A stretch of 24,166 nucleotides of DNA, taken from assembly GCA_016840025.1 (NCBI GenBank), contig JAEOTF010000068.1, positions 1 to 24,166 on the forward strand, read 5' to 3'. The notes below the pieces were generated by a model, which searched no databases, was not told where the DNA came from, and was given only the letters and a program-made list of their open reading frames with translations. Origin of the DNA: Candidatus Hodarchaeota archaeon. Lineage in GTDB: Archaea > Asgardarchaeota > Heimdallarchaeia > Hodarchaeales > YT1-039. Shown piece by piece: positions 7,093-14,576 of this stretch (within the stretch, counting starts at the first letter, position 1; the number at the start of each line of letters is the position of its first letter). The translations under genes were made by a program, and so were the position numbers.

Positions 7093-7566
7093 ATGCTTAA
7101 TATTGGAGATGAAGCACCGAGTTTTTGCTTACAAGACCAAAATGAAAAAGAACAATGTTTGGATAACTATCGAAGTAAATGGGTTATCCTTTATTTCTAT
7201 CCGAAAGACGACACTCCTGGTTGTACGCTTGAAGCTAAGGATTTTACGAATGAGTTAGATGCATTCAATGAGTTAGATGCCCAAATCTTAGGTATTAGTG
7301 GAGACACATGTGGTAGTCATAAGAGGTTTATTGACAAGTATAATCTCAGAATTACCCTGCTAGCAGACCCTAATAAGGATGTAATAAAGAACTATGGCAT
7401 TTGGCAACAGAAACAGATGAGAGGAAAGAAGTATATGGGGATTGTTCGTTCCACTTTTATTATAGATCCAAATGGAAAGGTTAGTTATATTTATCCGAAA
7501 GTATCGGTAAAAGGACATGTGGAAGAAGTAAAAAAGAAATTAAGCGCCTTAAAAGAAGCTAATTGA
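7093..7566 (+). CDS. bcp: Peroxiredoxin of the Bcp/PrxQ family
   Basis: 157 residues, the normal length. The thioredoxin fold carries FYPKDDTPGCTLEAKDF, in which C44 is the peroxidatic cysteine with the conserved P37, T41 and P42-G43 context. ISGDTCGSHKRF and the closing STFIIDPNGKVSYIY are also typical. The enzyme reduces hydrogen peroxide and alkyl hydroperoxides in the cytosol. The resolving cysteine that many members have five residues after the peroxidatic one is K49 here; C73, C12 or C22 could serve instead, or an external thiol could. GGTGA at 7082-7086 supports the ATG. The gene is divergent from the methyltransferase and about 130 bases before xthA. Confidence 0.93.
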   Translation: MLNIGDEAPSFCLQDQNEKEQCLDNYRSKWVILYFYPKDDTPGCTLEAKDFTNELDAFNELDAQILGISGDTCGSHKRFIDKYNLRITLLADPNKDVIKNYGIWQQKQMRGKKYMGIVRSTFIIDPNGKVSYIYPKVSVKGHVEEVKKKLSALKEAN

Positions 7567-7700
7567 TGAAAAATTTCTTCTCGTATATCTTTGAAGTAGA
7601 AAAAAGTAAAAAAAGCGAAAGTTTGATAGATTAGGCTTGATTTTTTCGCATAAAGATTTTTTATCTATTAATTCATCAACTAACTACTATGCCAGGATCT

Positions 7701-8474
7701 ATGAAGATTATTTCTTGGAATGTCAATGGTTTTCGTGCAATTGTCCAAAAAGGATTTTATAATTGGTTTAACTCAGAAAATCCCGATATTCTCTGTTTAC
7801 AAGAAACTAAAGCACAGATAAACCAATTACCAGCGTTAATTCTCGATAAACCCGAATATCGAATTGATTGGTGTTCAGCACAAAGAAAAGGATATAGCGG
7901 TGTAGGTACTTTTTCCCGTATTGAGCCAATTTCGGTCTCGAAAGGTTTTGGAATAGAAATATTCGATCAAGAGGGAAGATTGCTTATATCAGAATTTAAG
8001 GAGTTTATTTTAATTAATTGTTACTTTCCCAATGGCAAAAAAAATGATGAACGTCTTAAATACAAACTTGATTTTTATGAAACTTGTTTTGATTTTATGG
8101 AAAAATTACGTGAACAAAATAAAAGGATTATTCTTTTAGGAGATGTCAATACAGCACATAATGAGATTGATTTAGCTAATCCTAAAGCTAATTCCAAATA
8201 TTCAGGCTTTTTACGTATTGAGCGGGATTGGATGGACAAATTAATCGATTCAGGCTATATTGATACCTATCGCCATTTTAATCCTGATGAAATAGGTGCT
8301 TATACTTGGTGGAGCATGCGTGCGCGTGAAGCGCGTCAAAAAAATGTTGGTTGGCGTTTAGATTATGTTTATATCACTGAGGATTTGTTAGAGAACTTGA
8401 AAAATGCTTTTATTCTGAAAGATGTATCAGGCTCCGATCATTGCCCTATTGGCATTGAATTAGAATTTAAATGA
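7701..8474 (+). CDS. xthA: Exodeoxyribonuclease III / AP endonuclease
   Basis: 257 residues, standard for ExoIII. The family's conserved blocks are in order: MKIISWNVNG at the start (N7), LCLQETKAQ with the metal-binding E35, GVGTFSR, GDVNTAHNEIDLANPK, YTWWSMR, WRLDYVYIT, and GSDHCPIGIEL with catalytic H247. It cleaves DNA 5' to abasic sites and removes 3' blocking groups in base excision repair. The start at 7701 is chosen because the family begins at this point and AGGA lies just upstream; the frame remains open to an ATG at 7689, which would add four residues. A piece resembling the last 39 bases of this gene recurs in the pseudogene mosaic at 11227-11265. Confidence 0.93.
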   Translation: MKIISWNVNGFRAIVQKGFYNWFNSENPDILCLQETKAQINQLPALILDKPEYRIDWCSAQRKGYSGVGTFSRIEPISVSKGFGIEIFDQEGRLLISEFKEFILINCYFPNGKKNDERLKYKLDFYETCFDFMEKLREQNKRIILLGDVNTAHNEIDLANPKANSKYSGFLRIERDWMDKLIDSGYIDTYRHFNPDEIGAYTWWSMRAREARQKNVGWRLDYVYITEDLLENLKNAFILKDVSGSDHCPIGIELEFK

Positions 8475-8482
8475 ATTTAGCC

Positions 8483-8504
8483 CTGAATATGTCTTGAAAT
8501 TCAG
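8483..8504 (+). terminator. Hairpin after xthA
   Basis: CTGAAT (8483-8488) and ATTCAG (8499-8504) form a 6-bp stem with a 10-base loop ten bases after the xthA stop. A related CCTGAA/TTCAGG pair follows the xthA-like remnant at 11272-11304. No T tract follows, so termination is only suggested. Confidence 0.35.
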
Positions 8505-8755
8505 ATACTCTAGATACAAAACACCCAAATGAATCCAAATTATAAGTATATTGAATAGTGTAATCGCAATCATAGTGGTTGTAACGAGTCACAAACAAAA
8601 ATTGTACCGAAGAATCCTAGAATTCCATTTAATGCCACTATTTTATAAATTAAAGTATATCCTATGACCTCGATTTTTATGTAAGTAGATGTTTAATAAT
8701 CTACTAAAACAGAATCTATTATGTATAAACACGTAATAAGGTTGAATTACAAAAA

Positions 8756-10903
8756 ATGCAAAATCAATCTCTCGCTAATCGAATCCTAAGTTTTTTTTCA
8801 TTCCATATAATAATTATCTTGATTTTACTACTTTCTAATTCATTAAACATAACTCAAACACTAAAACAGGATAATCAAATGATAACTGAAGTTAGCGGCT
8901 CAGCTACAGATAGACAAATACAGAGTATACGAGAAATTGTGGGCTGGGATGTTCTTATTACTTCACAAGAACAGTGGGGATCAAATAGTTTTGATGTATA
9001 TTCTGAAAATAGTTATGCTCAGTCTTTTCATACAGATGTAGAATGTAATCTTTCGAAAGTATGTTTTTATGGCAGAAAGCGAGGAAATCCTTTTGGTACA
9101 GTTACAGTAAAAATTATGGCGGATGATGAAGGGAAACCTAGTGGAATTATATTAGAAAATGGCACAATAACTATTTCTATAACAACATTAGCGCAATGGT
9201 ACGAGGCAATAGTCAACCCAACAATTTTTTTAGAGGCAAATATTACTTATTGGATTGTTTTAGAAGCTGATCTTAATTTTAATCAAAGATTTCAATGGTT
9301 TTATTATGATATTGATGACATTTACCCCGATGGGAATACAGCTAGCGATACGGGCTCGGGATGGGAAAATCTTTTCCAATCCAATCCTTTTACCGATTGC
9401 ACATTCAAATTGTATGAAAAAGTTACATCTGATAACGTTCTTCCCACCTGTGAAATAATAATCCCTTTAGATGGGCAAGTAGTTGACAAAACCACTCAGA
9501 TTGAAGTCAATGCAACAGATGATATTTGTATAGCTCATGTAAATTTCTTTATAGATAATCAGTTAGTGTATATAGATAATAATGCACCTTATATCTATTC
9601 TTGGGACACCACCTCAATAATTTACGGAGTTTGTATTATTAGCGCTATAGCATATGATATAGCAAATAATACAGCTAATTCTATCCCAATTACAGTAACA
9701 GTGAATCAAACTGCGACACCTCTGAAGAGTACACAACGTTATGCGGTTATAGTTGGTGTATCTGATTATAAAGTAGCAGATGACTTAAGTTATTGTGATG
9801 AAGATGTCACAGATTGGTATAACTACCTGAGAGAGGTTTTTTATATTCAATCAAACCAAGTTTGGATCCTCGGTGATAATCATCCTGAGAATTATCCAAA
9901 ATATGATGGACTGGCCACTGAAGCGGAAACAAAAGCAAAATTATCCCAAATGATATCACTTGCAGATTCTGATGATGAAATTTTCTTCCTTACTTCAGGA
10001 CATGGTACTGGGGATGGTAATGGAAATAGTATTCTCTGTATGTGGGATTATGGTAGTGGAGAGGGCAGTGAAGATGGTGCTCTGAGGGATTATGAACTTG
10101 CAAACATTTTTTCTTCGGCAAAAGCAAAAAATGTCTTCATTTTCATCGATCACTGTTATGCAGGTGGTTTTATACCTGAATTAATAGGTTTATCAAACAA
10201 CGCTCAAATATTCTGTACAACAACATGTTCTGAAAGCGGTTCTGGATATGATGATAGTAGCGTCATGAATGGTCTATGGACTTATTACTTCTTAGAATAT
10301 GGTCTTGTTAACTACTTCGGGAGCGAACCTGGTGTTTCAATGGAAGATGTGTTCAACTATGCATCAAAAATATATCCAGCACAACCACCCGATGTGGATG
10401 CACCGATGATATTTGATGGGAATTCTTCTACTGATTTTTCATTTGAACATCCTGATAATGTTGATAGTGATGGGGATGGGGTGTCTGATGGAGCTGAAAT
10501 TAATATTTTTGGGACAGATCCAGGTTTAGATGACTTTCCACCTGTTATCATGTTGAATAATATTGTAAACAACACCATTCATGAAGCAGGAACTATAATC
10601 GGTTTTAACATACAAGATCCGAATGGATTGAGCCAAGTGTTATATCATTGGGATAATGAGGATAATAATAAAACTTTAACAGCACCATACGAAATTATAT
10701 TAATCCTAGGTGACGGATTACATGTTTTGTATGTATATGCTAAAGATAATGAAAACAATTGGGCATATGAGAGATTTATATTTACGACTAATGGTGGAGC
10801 AGTACCTGAATATCCGATTTTGTTAATTAAGGTATTTCTAGTTTTCATTCTTAATTTTCTCATGGTCTATTACGTAATTCATAAAAATAAAAAGAGAGTG
10901 TAA
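8756..10903 (+). CDS. Secreted, membrane-anchored caspase-like (peptidase C14) protein
   Basis: 715 residues. A signal anchor at about 13-32 (FFSFHIIIILILLLSNSL) is followed by a beta-rich domain (about 55-220), an Ig-like domain opening with DNVLPTCEIIIPLDGQVVD (about 224-325), and the peptidase domain from RYAVIVGVSDYK (about 330) to about 560. The catalytic dyad is intact: H416 in TSGHGTGDG and C467 in FIDHCYAGGF. Next come a thrombospondin type 3-like calcium loop, DSDGDGVSDGAE (570-581), and a second Ig-like domain. The end is VPEYP, a hydrophobic helix and KNKKRV, which resembles archaeal C-terminal sorting or anchoring tails. The protease domain is thus predicted outside the cell. Caspase homologues cleave after Arg/Lys or Asp; specificity is not visible. 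The start lacks a strong ribosome binding site (AAGG about 14 bases upstream). Confidence 0.9.
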   Translation: MQNQSLANRILSFFSFHIIIILILLLSNSLNITQTLKQDNQMITEVSGSATDRQIQSIREIVGWDVLITSQEQWGSNSFDVYSENSYAQSFHTDVECNLSKVCFYGRKRGNPFGTVTVKIMADDEGKPSGIILENGTITISITTLAQWYEAIVNPTIFLEANITYWIVLEADLNFNQRFQWFYYDIDDIYPDGNTASDTGSGWENLFQSNPFTDCTFKLYEKVTSDNVLPTCEIIIPLDGQVVDKTTQIEVNATDDICIAHVNFFIDNQLVYIDNNAPYIYSWDTTSIIYGVCIISAIAYDIANNTANSIPITVTVNQTATPLKSTQRYAVIVGVSDYKVADDLSYCDEDVTDWYNYLREVFYIQSNQVWILGDNHPENYPKYDGLATEAETKAKLSQMISLADSDDEIFFLTSGHGTGDGNGNSILCMWDYGSGEGSEDGALRDYELANIFSSAKAKNVFIFIDHCYAGGFIPELIGLSNNAQIFCTTTCSESGSGYDDSSVMNGLWTYYFLEYGLVNYFGSEPGVSMEDVFNYASKIYPAQPPDVDAPMIFDGNSSTDFSFEHPDNVDSDGDGVSDGAEINIFGTDPGLDDFPPVIMLNNIVNNTIHEAGTIIGFNIQDPNGLSQVLYHWDNEDNNKTLTAPYEIILILGDGLHVLYVYAKDNENNWAYERFIFTTNGGAVPEYPILLIKVFLVFILNFLMVYYVIHKNKKRV

Positions 10904-11027
10904 ACTGAATTTAATTTATACCTCAGATTATACTAGATTTTTCAAGAAATGATACCAATATGACCTTAAAGACTGAAAAAGAGTTCCAATTTATTGATAT
11001 TAGATGAAAATGAATATAATACAGTGT

Positions 11028-11304
11028 GGTTTGAGATCTTAAAAACTTGACTACGATTTATGCTGTGACTTCCAACTTCATTTTATTTGAAAATATGATT
11101 ATAACATGGATAATACAGACATTTTTAGTGATTTTCTTCATATTCAGCTATTTTAATGCGAATAAACTGGAATCAAAGAAGGTTATATCAATTAGGAGCA
11201 TTGATAGTGGTTCAGTTAAGAGCACAAATCATTGTCCTGTTGGAGTTGAGTTAGAATTTAATTGATTTAAACCTGAATTTATTCTAAGGTTATTTAATTT
11301 CAGG
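11028..11304 (+). pseudogene. Mosaic of fragments from the ABC permease, 4-TM protein and xthA genes
   Basis: Three remnants are joined here. Bases 11028-11050 are identical over 23 bases to 12463-12485 in the permease gene. Bases 11050-11181 align without gaps to 14314-14445, the end of the 4-TM gene; I count 11 differences in 132 bases. Bases 11227-11265 align to 8436-8474, the end of xthA (7 differences in 39), including the stop, and a CCTGAA/TTCAGG hairpin follows as after xthA. A chimeric frame (TTG at 11047 to 11265) runs through but has no ribosome binding site and fuses two unrelated C-termini. It is best read as a duplication scar, not a gene. Confidence 0.82.
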
Positions 11305-11368
11305 CTTTTAGAAAAATTAAATGTCAAACAATCTTTTTTAAACACAAAACTTTCTTTTTGTACATAAT

Positions 11369-11409
11369 GCAAACGTTTATAAATATTGCAAAAAGGATGA
11401 TAACCATCC
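11369..11409 (+). promoter_or_regulatory. Promoter region of the ABC operon with two dyads
   Basis: TTTATAAATA at 11376-11385 is a strong TATA-like box about 85 bases before the operon start. It is framed by TGCAA (11369-11373) and TTGCA (11386-11390), an inverted repeat around the box. A second dyad, GGATG (11395-11399) and CATCC (11405-11409), lies near the expected transcription start. This arrangement fits a repressor-controlled promoter; the regulator is not identified. Confidence 0.45.
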
Positions 11410-11469
11410 ATATTAAGAACAGGTCATGGTAAACGAACTAGTTAAAAAAATACAAAAGGTGAAGATAAA

Positions 11470-12408
11470 TTGGCTGAAGTTGCCATCGAAACACAGAATT
11501 TAGGTAAAATATTCCCTGGTGGAGTACAAGCTTTAAAATCCTTAGATCTAAAGATCAGATCAGGGGAATCAGTCGGTTATTTAGGGCCAAATGGAGCTGG
11601 AAAAACCACAACTATTCAGATTCTTCTAAATTTACTTCGTCCTACTAAGGGGGAAGTATACATCTTTGGTGAACAAATGCAAGGACAGGAACGGAAAATT
11701 CTACGAAGAATCGGGGCTTTAGTGGAGCTCCCTGGTTTTTACGATTATCTTACTCCTGACCAGACCTTAAAACACATTTGTCGTATCTACAGGATGAATC
11801 AGCACGTAACAGAACAACAGATTAAGAAAGTTTTAGAGCAAGTCCACCTATCTGAAGTAAGACACAGAGCTGTTGGTACTTTCTCTACTGGCATGCGTCG
11901 ACGTTTGGGGATTGCTCAGGTTTTGGTTCATGATCCCGATCTTATCATTTTTGATGAACCTACTAGTGGTCTTGATCCTAAGGGGGTTCGTCAGATTCGT
12001 GATTTGATAAAAGACTTAAATATTGAGGGAAAAACAGTGTTTATGTCTTCACACAACTTAGCTGAAGTTACTGAGATCAGTGATCGCGTCATTTTTCTGA
12101 ATAAAGGAACAGTTGTTGAAGATCAATACATGACCGCCCTTCAGGATCGGTTAAGTTCCAACCAGATCGATATCAAGATTTCGAGGGTATTAAGTGAGAA
12201 AGAGAAACACTTACTGGAATCTTTTGAAGGAATAGTGAATGTAAGATATAATAAGAATATTACAGTTGAGTTTGCGGGAGATCAGCAGTCCACAGAAGGT
12301 ATACTACAAAAAATCGTTGAACACCACTTACCCATCTATTCTTTCACCCCACGGGCTATGACGCTGGAAGATTTGTATCTGCAACTTTTTGGAAAGGAGG
12401 ATGTATAA
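11470..12408 (+). CDS. ABC transporter ATP-binding protein (ABC-2/CcmA-type exporter)
   Basis: 312 residues. Walker A is GPNGAGKTT, the signature is FSTGMRRRLGIA (STGMR in place of LSGGQ, as usual for CcmA/NatA-type exporters), Walker B is LIIFDEPTSGLDP, and the switch histidine is in SSHNLAEV. The C-terminal extension of about 90 residues ending in LEDLYLQLF is typical of ABC-2 ATPases. The start is TTG at 11470, directly after AGGTGA at 11457-11462. It overlaps the permease gene by one base (TAATG) and forms the first gene of a three-gene operon. It probably powers export of a lipid, peptide, drug or surface component; the substrate is unknown. Confidence 0.94.
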   Translation: MAEVAIETQNLGKIFPGGVQALKSLDLKIRSGESVGYLGPNGAGKTTTIQILLNLLRPTKGEVYIFGEQMQGQERKILRRIGALVELPGFYDYLTPDQTLKHICRIYRMNQHVTEQQIKKVLEQVHLSEVRHRAVGTFSTGMRRRLGIAQVLVHDPDLIIFDEPTSGLDPKGVRQIRDLIKDLNIEGKTVFMSSHNLAEVTEISDRVIFLNKGTVVEDQYMTALQDRLSSNQIDIKISRVLSEKEKHLLESFEGIVNVRYNKNITVEFAGDQQSTEGILQKIVEHHLPIYSFTPRAMTLEDLYLQLFGKEDV

Positions 12409-13214
12409 TGGCACTTGTTAATGATTGGAAAGCAGATTATTATGACATATGGTTAAATATGCGGTTTGAGATCTTAAAAAACTTGAAAACCAAGCGGACA
12501 TTGATGGCTATTGGGATATCTATCCTTCTTTCGACTTTATTTTACTTTATCCCTGTATTAACTGGGAGTGATTTCCCTGCAGATTCAGGTGAGTTTCTCT
12601 CTAGTTCGATGGGTTATGTTAGTCTAATACTTCTTCTCAATGCGATTCTTTTTGGATCTGATGCAGTAAATACGGAACATTATAAGAAAACAGCTTTGTT
12701 GATTTATCCTTTGCCTCAAAGGCGCTCTGGTATTCTCATAGGGAAGTTTATAGTCCAATTATTAACATCGTGGTTTGTAGCAGCTATCTACTATCTCATG
12801 GTTTCGATAGAGGTTTGGTCAATTTATGGTATTGATGCAGTTACTACTGACCTTTTGAAGTCCTTGTTGTTTTCTTTGCTCTATATGAGTGCCTTATTGG
12901 GTATAGCATTTTTCTTAAGTGCTTTAGTGAAGTCTCCAGCCCTCAGTACCACTTTAACTTTCTTTATAAGTATGATGTTCTTTCCAATACTTAATCTGTT
13001 GCTTTCTTTAGTTGATCTTGAAACTCGATGGATTCTCAGTAACTATTCAGGCATTATTACCCAAGTATTCCGTTTTCCTAGTGATATGTTTGGACCTGGA
13101 CATATAGGTTCTTCAGATGGCTTTGACTTCTATGATGGTGTCTTAGTATGTCTTGGATACACAATTATTTCGTTTATAGGTACATTAATCTTGACTTTAC
13201 GAAAAGAGGTGTAA
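12408..13214 (+). CDS. ABC-2 type transporter permease
   Basis: 268 residues with about six membrane segments: an initial one near 33-52, then about 64-84, 102-130, 146-170, 174-200 and 243-263. The cytosolic N-terminus and the order of segments match ABC-2 permeases that dimerise over two copies of the ATPase. AAGGAGG in the end of the ATPase gene is its ribosome binding site, and the one-base overlap (TAATG) indicates coupled translation. A 23-base stretch of its 5' region (12463-12485) recurs exactly in the pseudogene mosaic at 11028-11050, showing that this gene was once duplicated. The substrate cannot be read from the sequence. Confidence 0.92.
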   Translation: MALVNDWKADYYDIWLNMRFEILKNLKTKRTLMAIGISILLSTLFYFIPVLTGSDFPADSGEFLSSSMGYVSLILLLNAILFGSDAVNTEHYKKTALLIYPLPQRRSGILIGKFIVQLLTSWFVAAIYYLMVSIEVWSIYGIDAVTTDLLKSLLFSLLYMSALLGIAFFLSALVKSPALSTTLTFFISMMFFPILNLLLSLVDLETRWILSNYSGIITQVFRFPSDMFGPGHIGSSDGFDFYDGVLVCLGYTIISFIGTLILTLRKEV

Positions 13215-13217
13215 AAA

Positions 13218-13901
13218 ATGAAAGGAAATATTAAGAAAATAATTAAACTTACTGTATTGGGTCTTATTATAGGTTTATTATTTATTCCACAAGATATATC
13301 AATAACTAAGGCATTAAAGACGGATAACCAAGAAATTAATAGTATTCAATCCATTCCTATGAATACAGCGACTAAAATGCCTGTTCAGAATCTTACATTT
13401 CCAGGAGTAAGAGTAAAAGAGATTGTCCTGCCTGAAAATTATCCCGAAGAAGGAGAAGAATTTGAAATCTCGATAACAATTGAAAATAATGACTCAATTC
13501 AATATAATAGCTTTTTATTAGTTGTACAACTTATAGAAACAATAAATCAAGAAGGACCAGGTAATAATCGAGATGAAATTGTAGTAGCTTCAGAAAATGT
13601 ATCTTTAGGAGAGCTCGACGCTAATTCAGCAATTACTGTGACTATTAGACTTGTAGGTGATTTTGGTCAATATACACTTTCTGCTTATGTAATTGCTTCA
13701 GATGCTGTCATACCTAATAGTACCCGAACTATATCAGTCCAAATACTGGGACCAGTAGTTGGGGATATACCTACATTAATAGGGGCAATTTTGATTTTGT
13801 TCCTCTTCATAGGCTTTATTGCTCTCTTTCCTTCAGTCTATGATCGGTTAAGGTATGAATCCACCATCAAAAATAACAACAATTCGAAAAGAGGTGAGTA
13901 A
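13218..13901 (+). CDS. Membrane-anchored CARDB-like accessory protein of the ABC operon
   Basis: 227 residues. A hydrophobic signal or anchor lies at about 10-25 and a C-terminal membrane helix at about 182-206, followed by a basic, Asn-rich cytosolic tail. Between them is a single Ig-like domain (about 60-175) with PEEGEEFEISITIENND and LGELDANSAITVTIRLVG, the pattern of CARDB/NEW3-type adhesion-like domains. It begins three bases after the permease stop, with GAGGTG overlapping that stop region, so it belongs to the operon. It may be an extracellular binding or docking subunit of the exporter. Its segment ITKALKTDNQEI resembles ITQTLKQDNQMI just after the signal of the caspase-like protein. 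Domain family is moderately sure; role is inferred. Confidence 0.82.
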   Translation: MKGNIKKIIKLTVLGLIIGLLFIPQDISITKALKTDNQEINSIQSIPMNTATKMPVQNLTFPGVRVKEIVLPENYPEEGEEFEISITIENNDSIQYNSFLLVVQLIETINQEGPGNNRDEIVVASENVSLGELDANSAITVTIRLVGDFGQYTLSAYVIASDAVIPNSTRTISVQILGPVVGDIPTLIGAILILFLFIGFIALFPSVYDRLRYESTIKNNNNSKRGE

Positions 13902-13932
13902 AAAAAGATAAAGTAAGAAAAAACAGTTTTTT

Positions 13933-13973
13933 GAATAATTTCCCTATTCAGTTTATTTCAGGGTAATTATTTC
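13933..13973 (+). terminator. Hairpin after the ABC operon
   Basis: GAATAATTTCCCT (13933-13945) pairs with AGGGTAATTATTTC (13960-13973) with one mismatch and one bulge, followed by a T-rich run. It lies 32 bases after the last operon gene and before the 4-TM gene. Confidence 0.5.
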
Positions 13974-14031
13974 TTATTGTTTAAAGGTAAACATGTAAAG
14001 TTGATAAAGAAATAATCTATGAGGAAGTGTC

Positions 14032-14454
14032 ATGGAAAAGCAAAAAGAAATCCTGTGGCTTAGAAGTTGTTATTGGATTGGGGCTATCCTAGATTTAATC
14101 AATGGAATTGCAATGGTTTTTCCTTCCCTCTTCATTACCGCCTACAATATAGAAAATACAGAGGTTACTCCCGCCATTCAAACCTCAATGGGTCTAGGGG
14201 CAGCTTTAATGTTTGGATGGACCTTCCTTCTAATCTGGGCAGATAGAAAACCTGTCGAACGTAAAGATATCCTTCTTCTAACAGTTTTTCCTGTGATTGT
14301 GGGAATATTTCTAACTACGATTTATGCTGTGACATCTGATTTCATTCTATTTGAAAATATGATTATAACTTGGATGATACAGACATTTTTAGTGATTTTC
14401 TTCCTATTTAACTATTTTAATGCGAAAAAACTGGAATCAAAGAAGATAACATAG
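14032..14454 (+). CDS. Four-TM membrane protein of unknown function
   Basis: 140 residues with four predicted membrane helices: about 11-34, 47-70, 80-100 and 107-128, ending in a basic tail (NAKKLESKKIT). GAGGAAG precedes the ATG by a few bases. The family was not recognised with certainty; proteins of this shape are common as small uncharacterised integral membrane proteins. The gene follows the ABC operon with a hairpin between, so it may be transcribed separately. The last 132 bases of its coding region recur with about 92% identity at 11050-11181, in the pseudogene mosaic. That shows a second copy once existed and has decayed. Confidence 0.85.
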   Translation: MEKQKEILWLRSCYWIGAILDLINGIAMVFPSLFITAYNIENTEVTPAIQTSMGLGAALMFGWTFLLIWADRKPVERKDILLLTVFPVIVGIFLTTIYAVTSDFILFENMIITWMIQTFLVIFFLFNYFNAKKLESKKIT

Positions 14455-14576
14455 GATTCACGAAGAATGACCTACTGAAAAAAAATAGAAAAATGAAGGT
14501 GAGAACTCAAAGGTTTAAGGATTTAATTCCCTAATTAACCAAACTCGCTATTTCTCATAGGTAGGATCGAATTATA

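Noticed and set aside
7612..7650. GCGAAA/TTTCGC pair with A and T runs after bcp as an intrinsic terminator
   Set aside because: The stem is short and the loop long; the T runs could terminate transcription but the hairpin is not convincing.
11047..11265. A 72-codon open frame in the scar region
   Set aside because: It joins the end of the 4-TM gene to the end of xthA, lacks a ribosome binding site, and is explained as a chance run-through of a duplication remnant.
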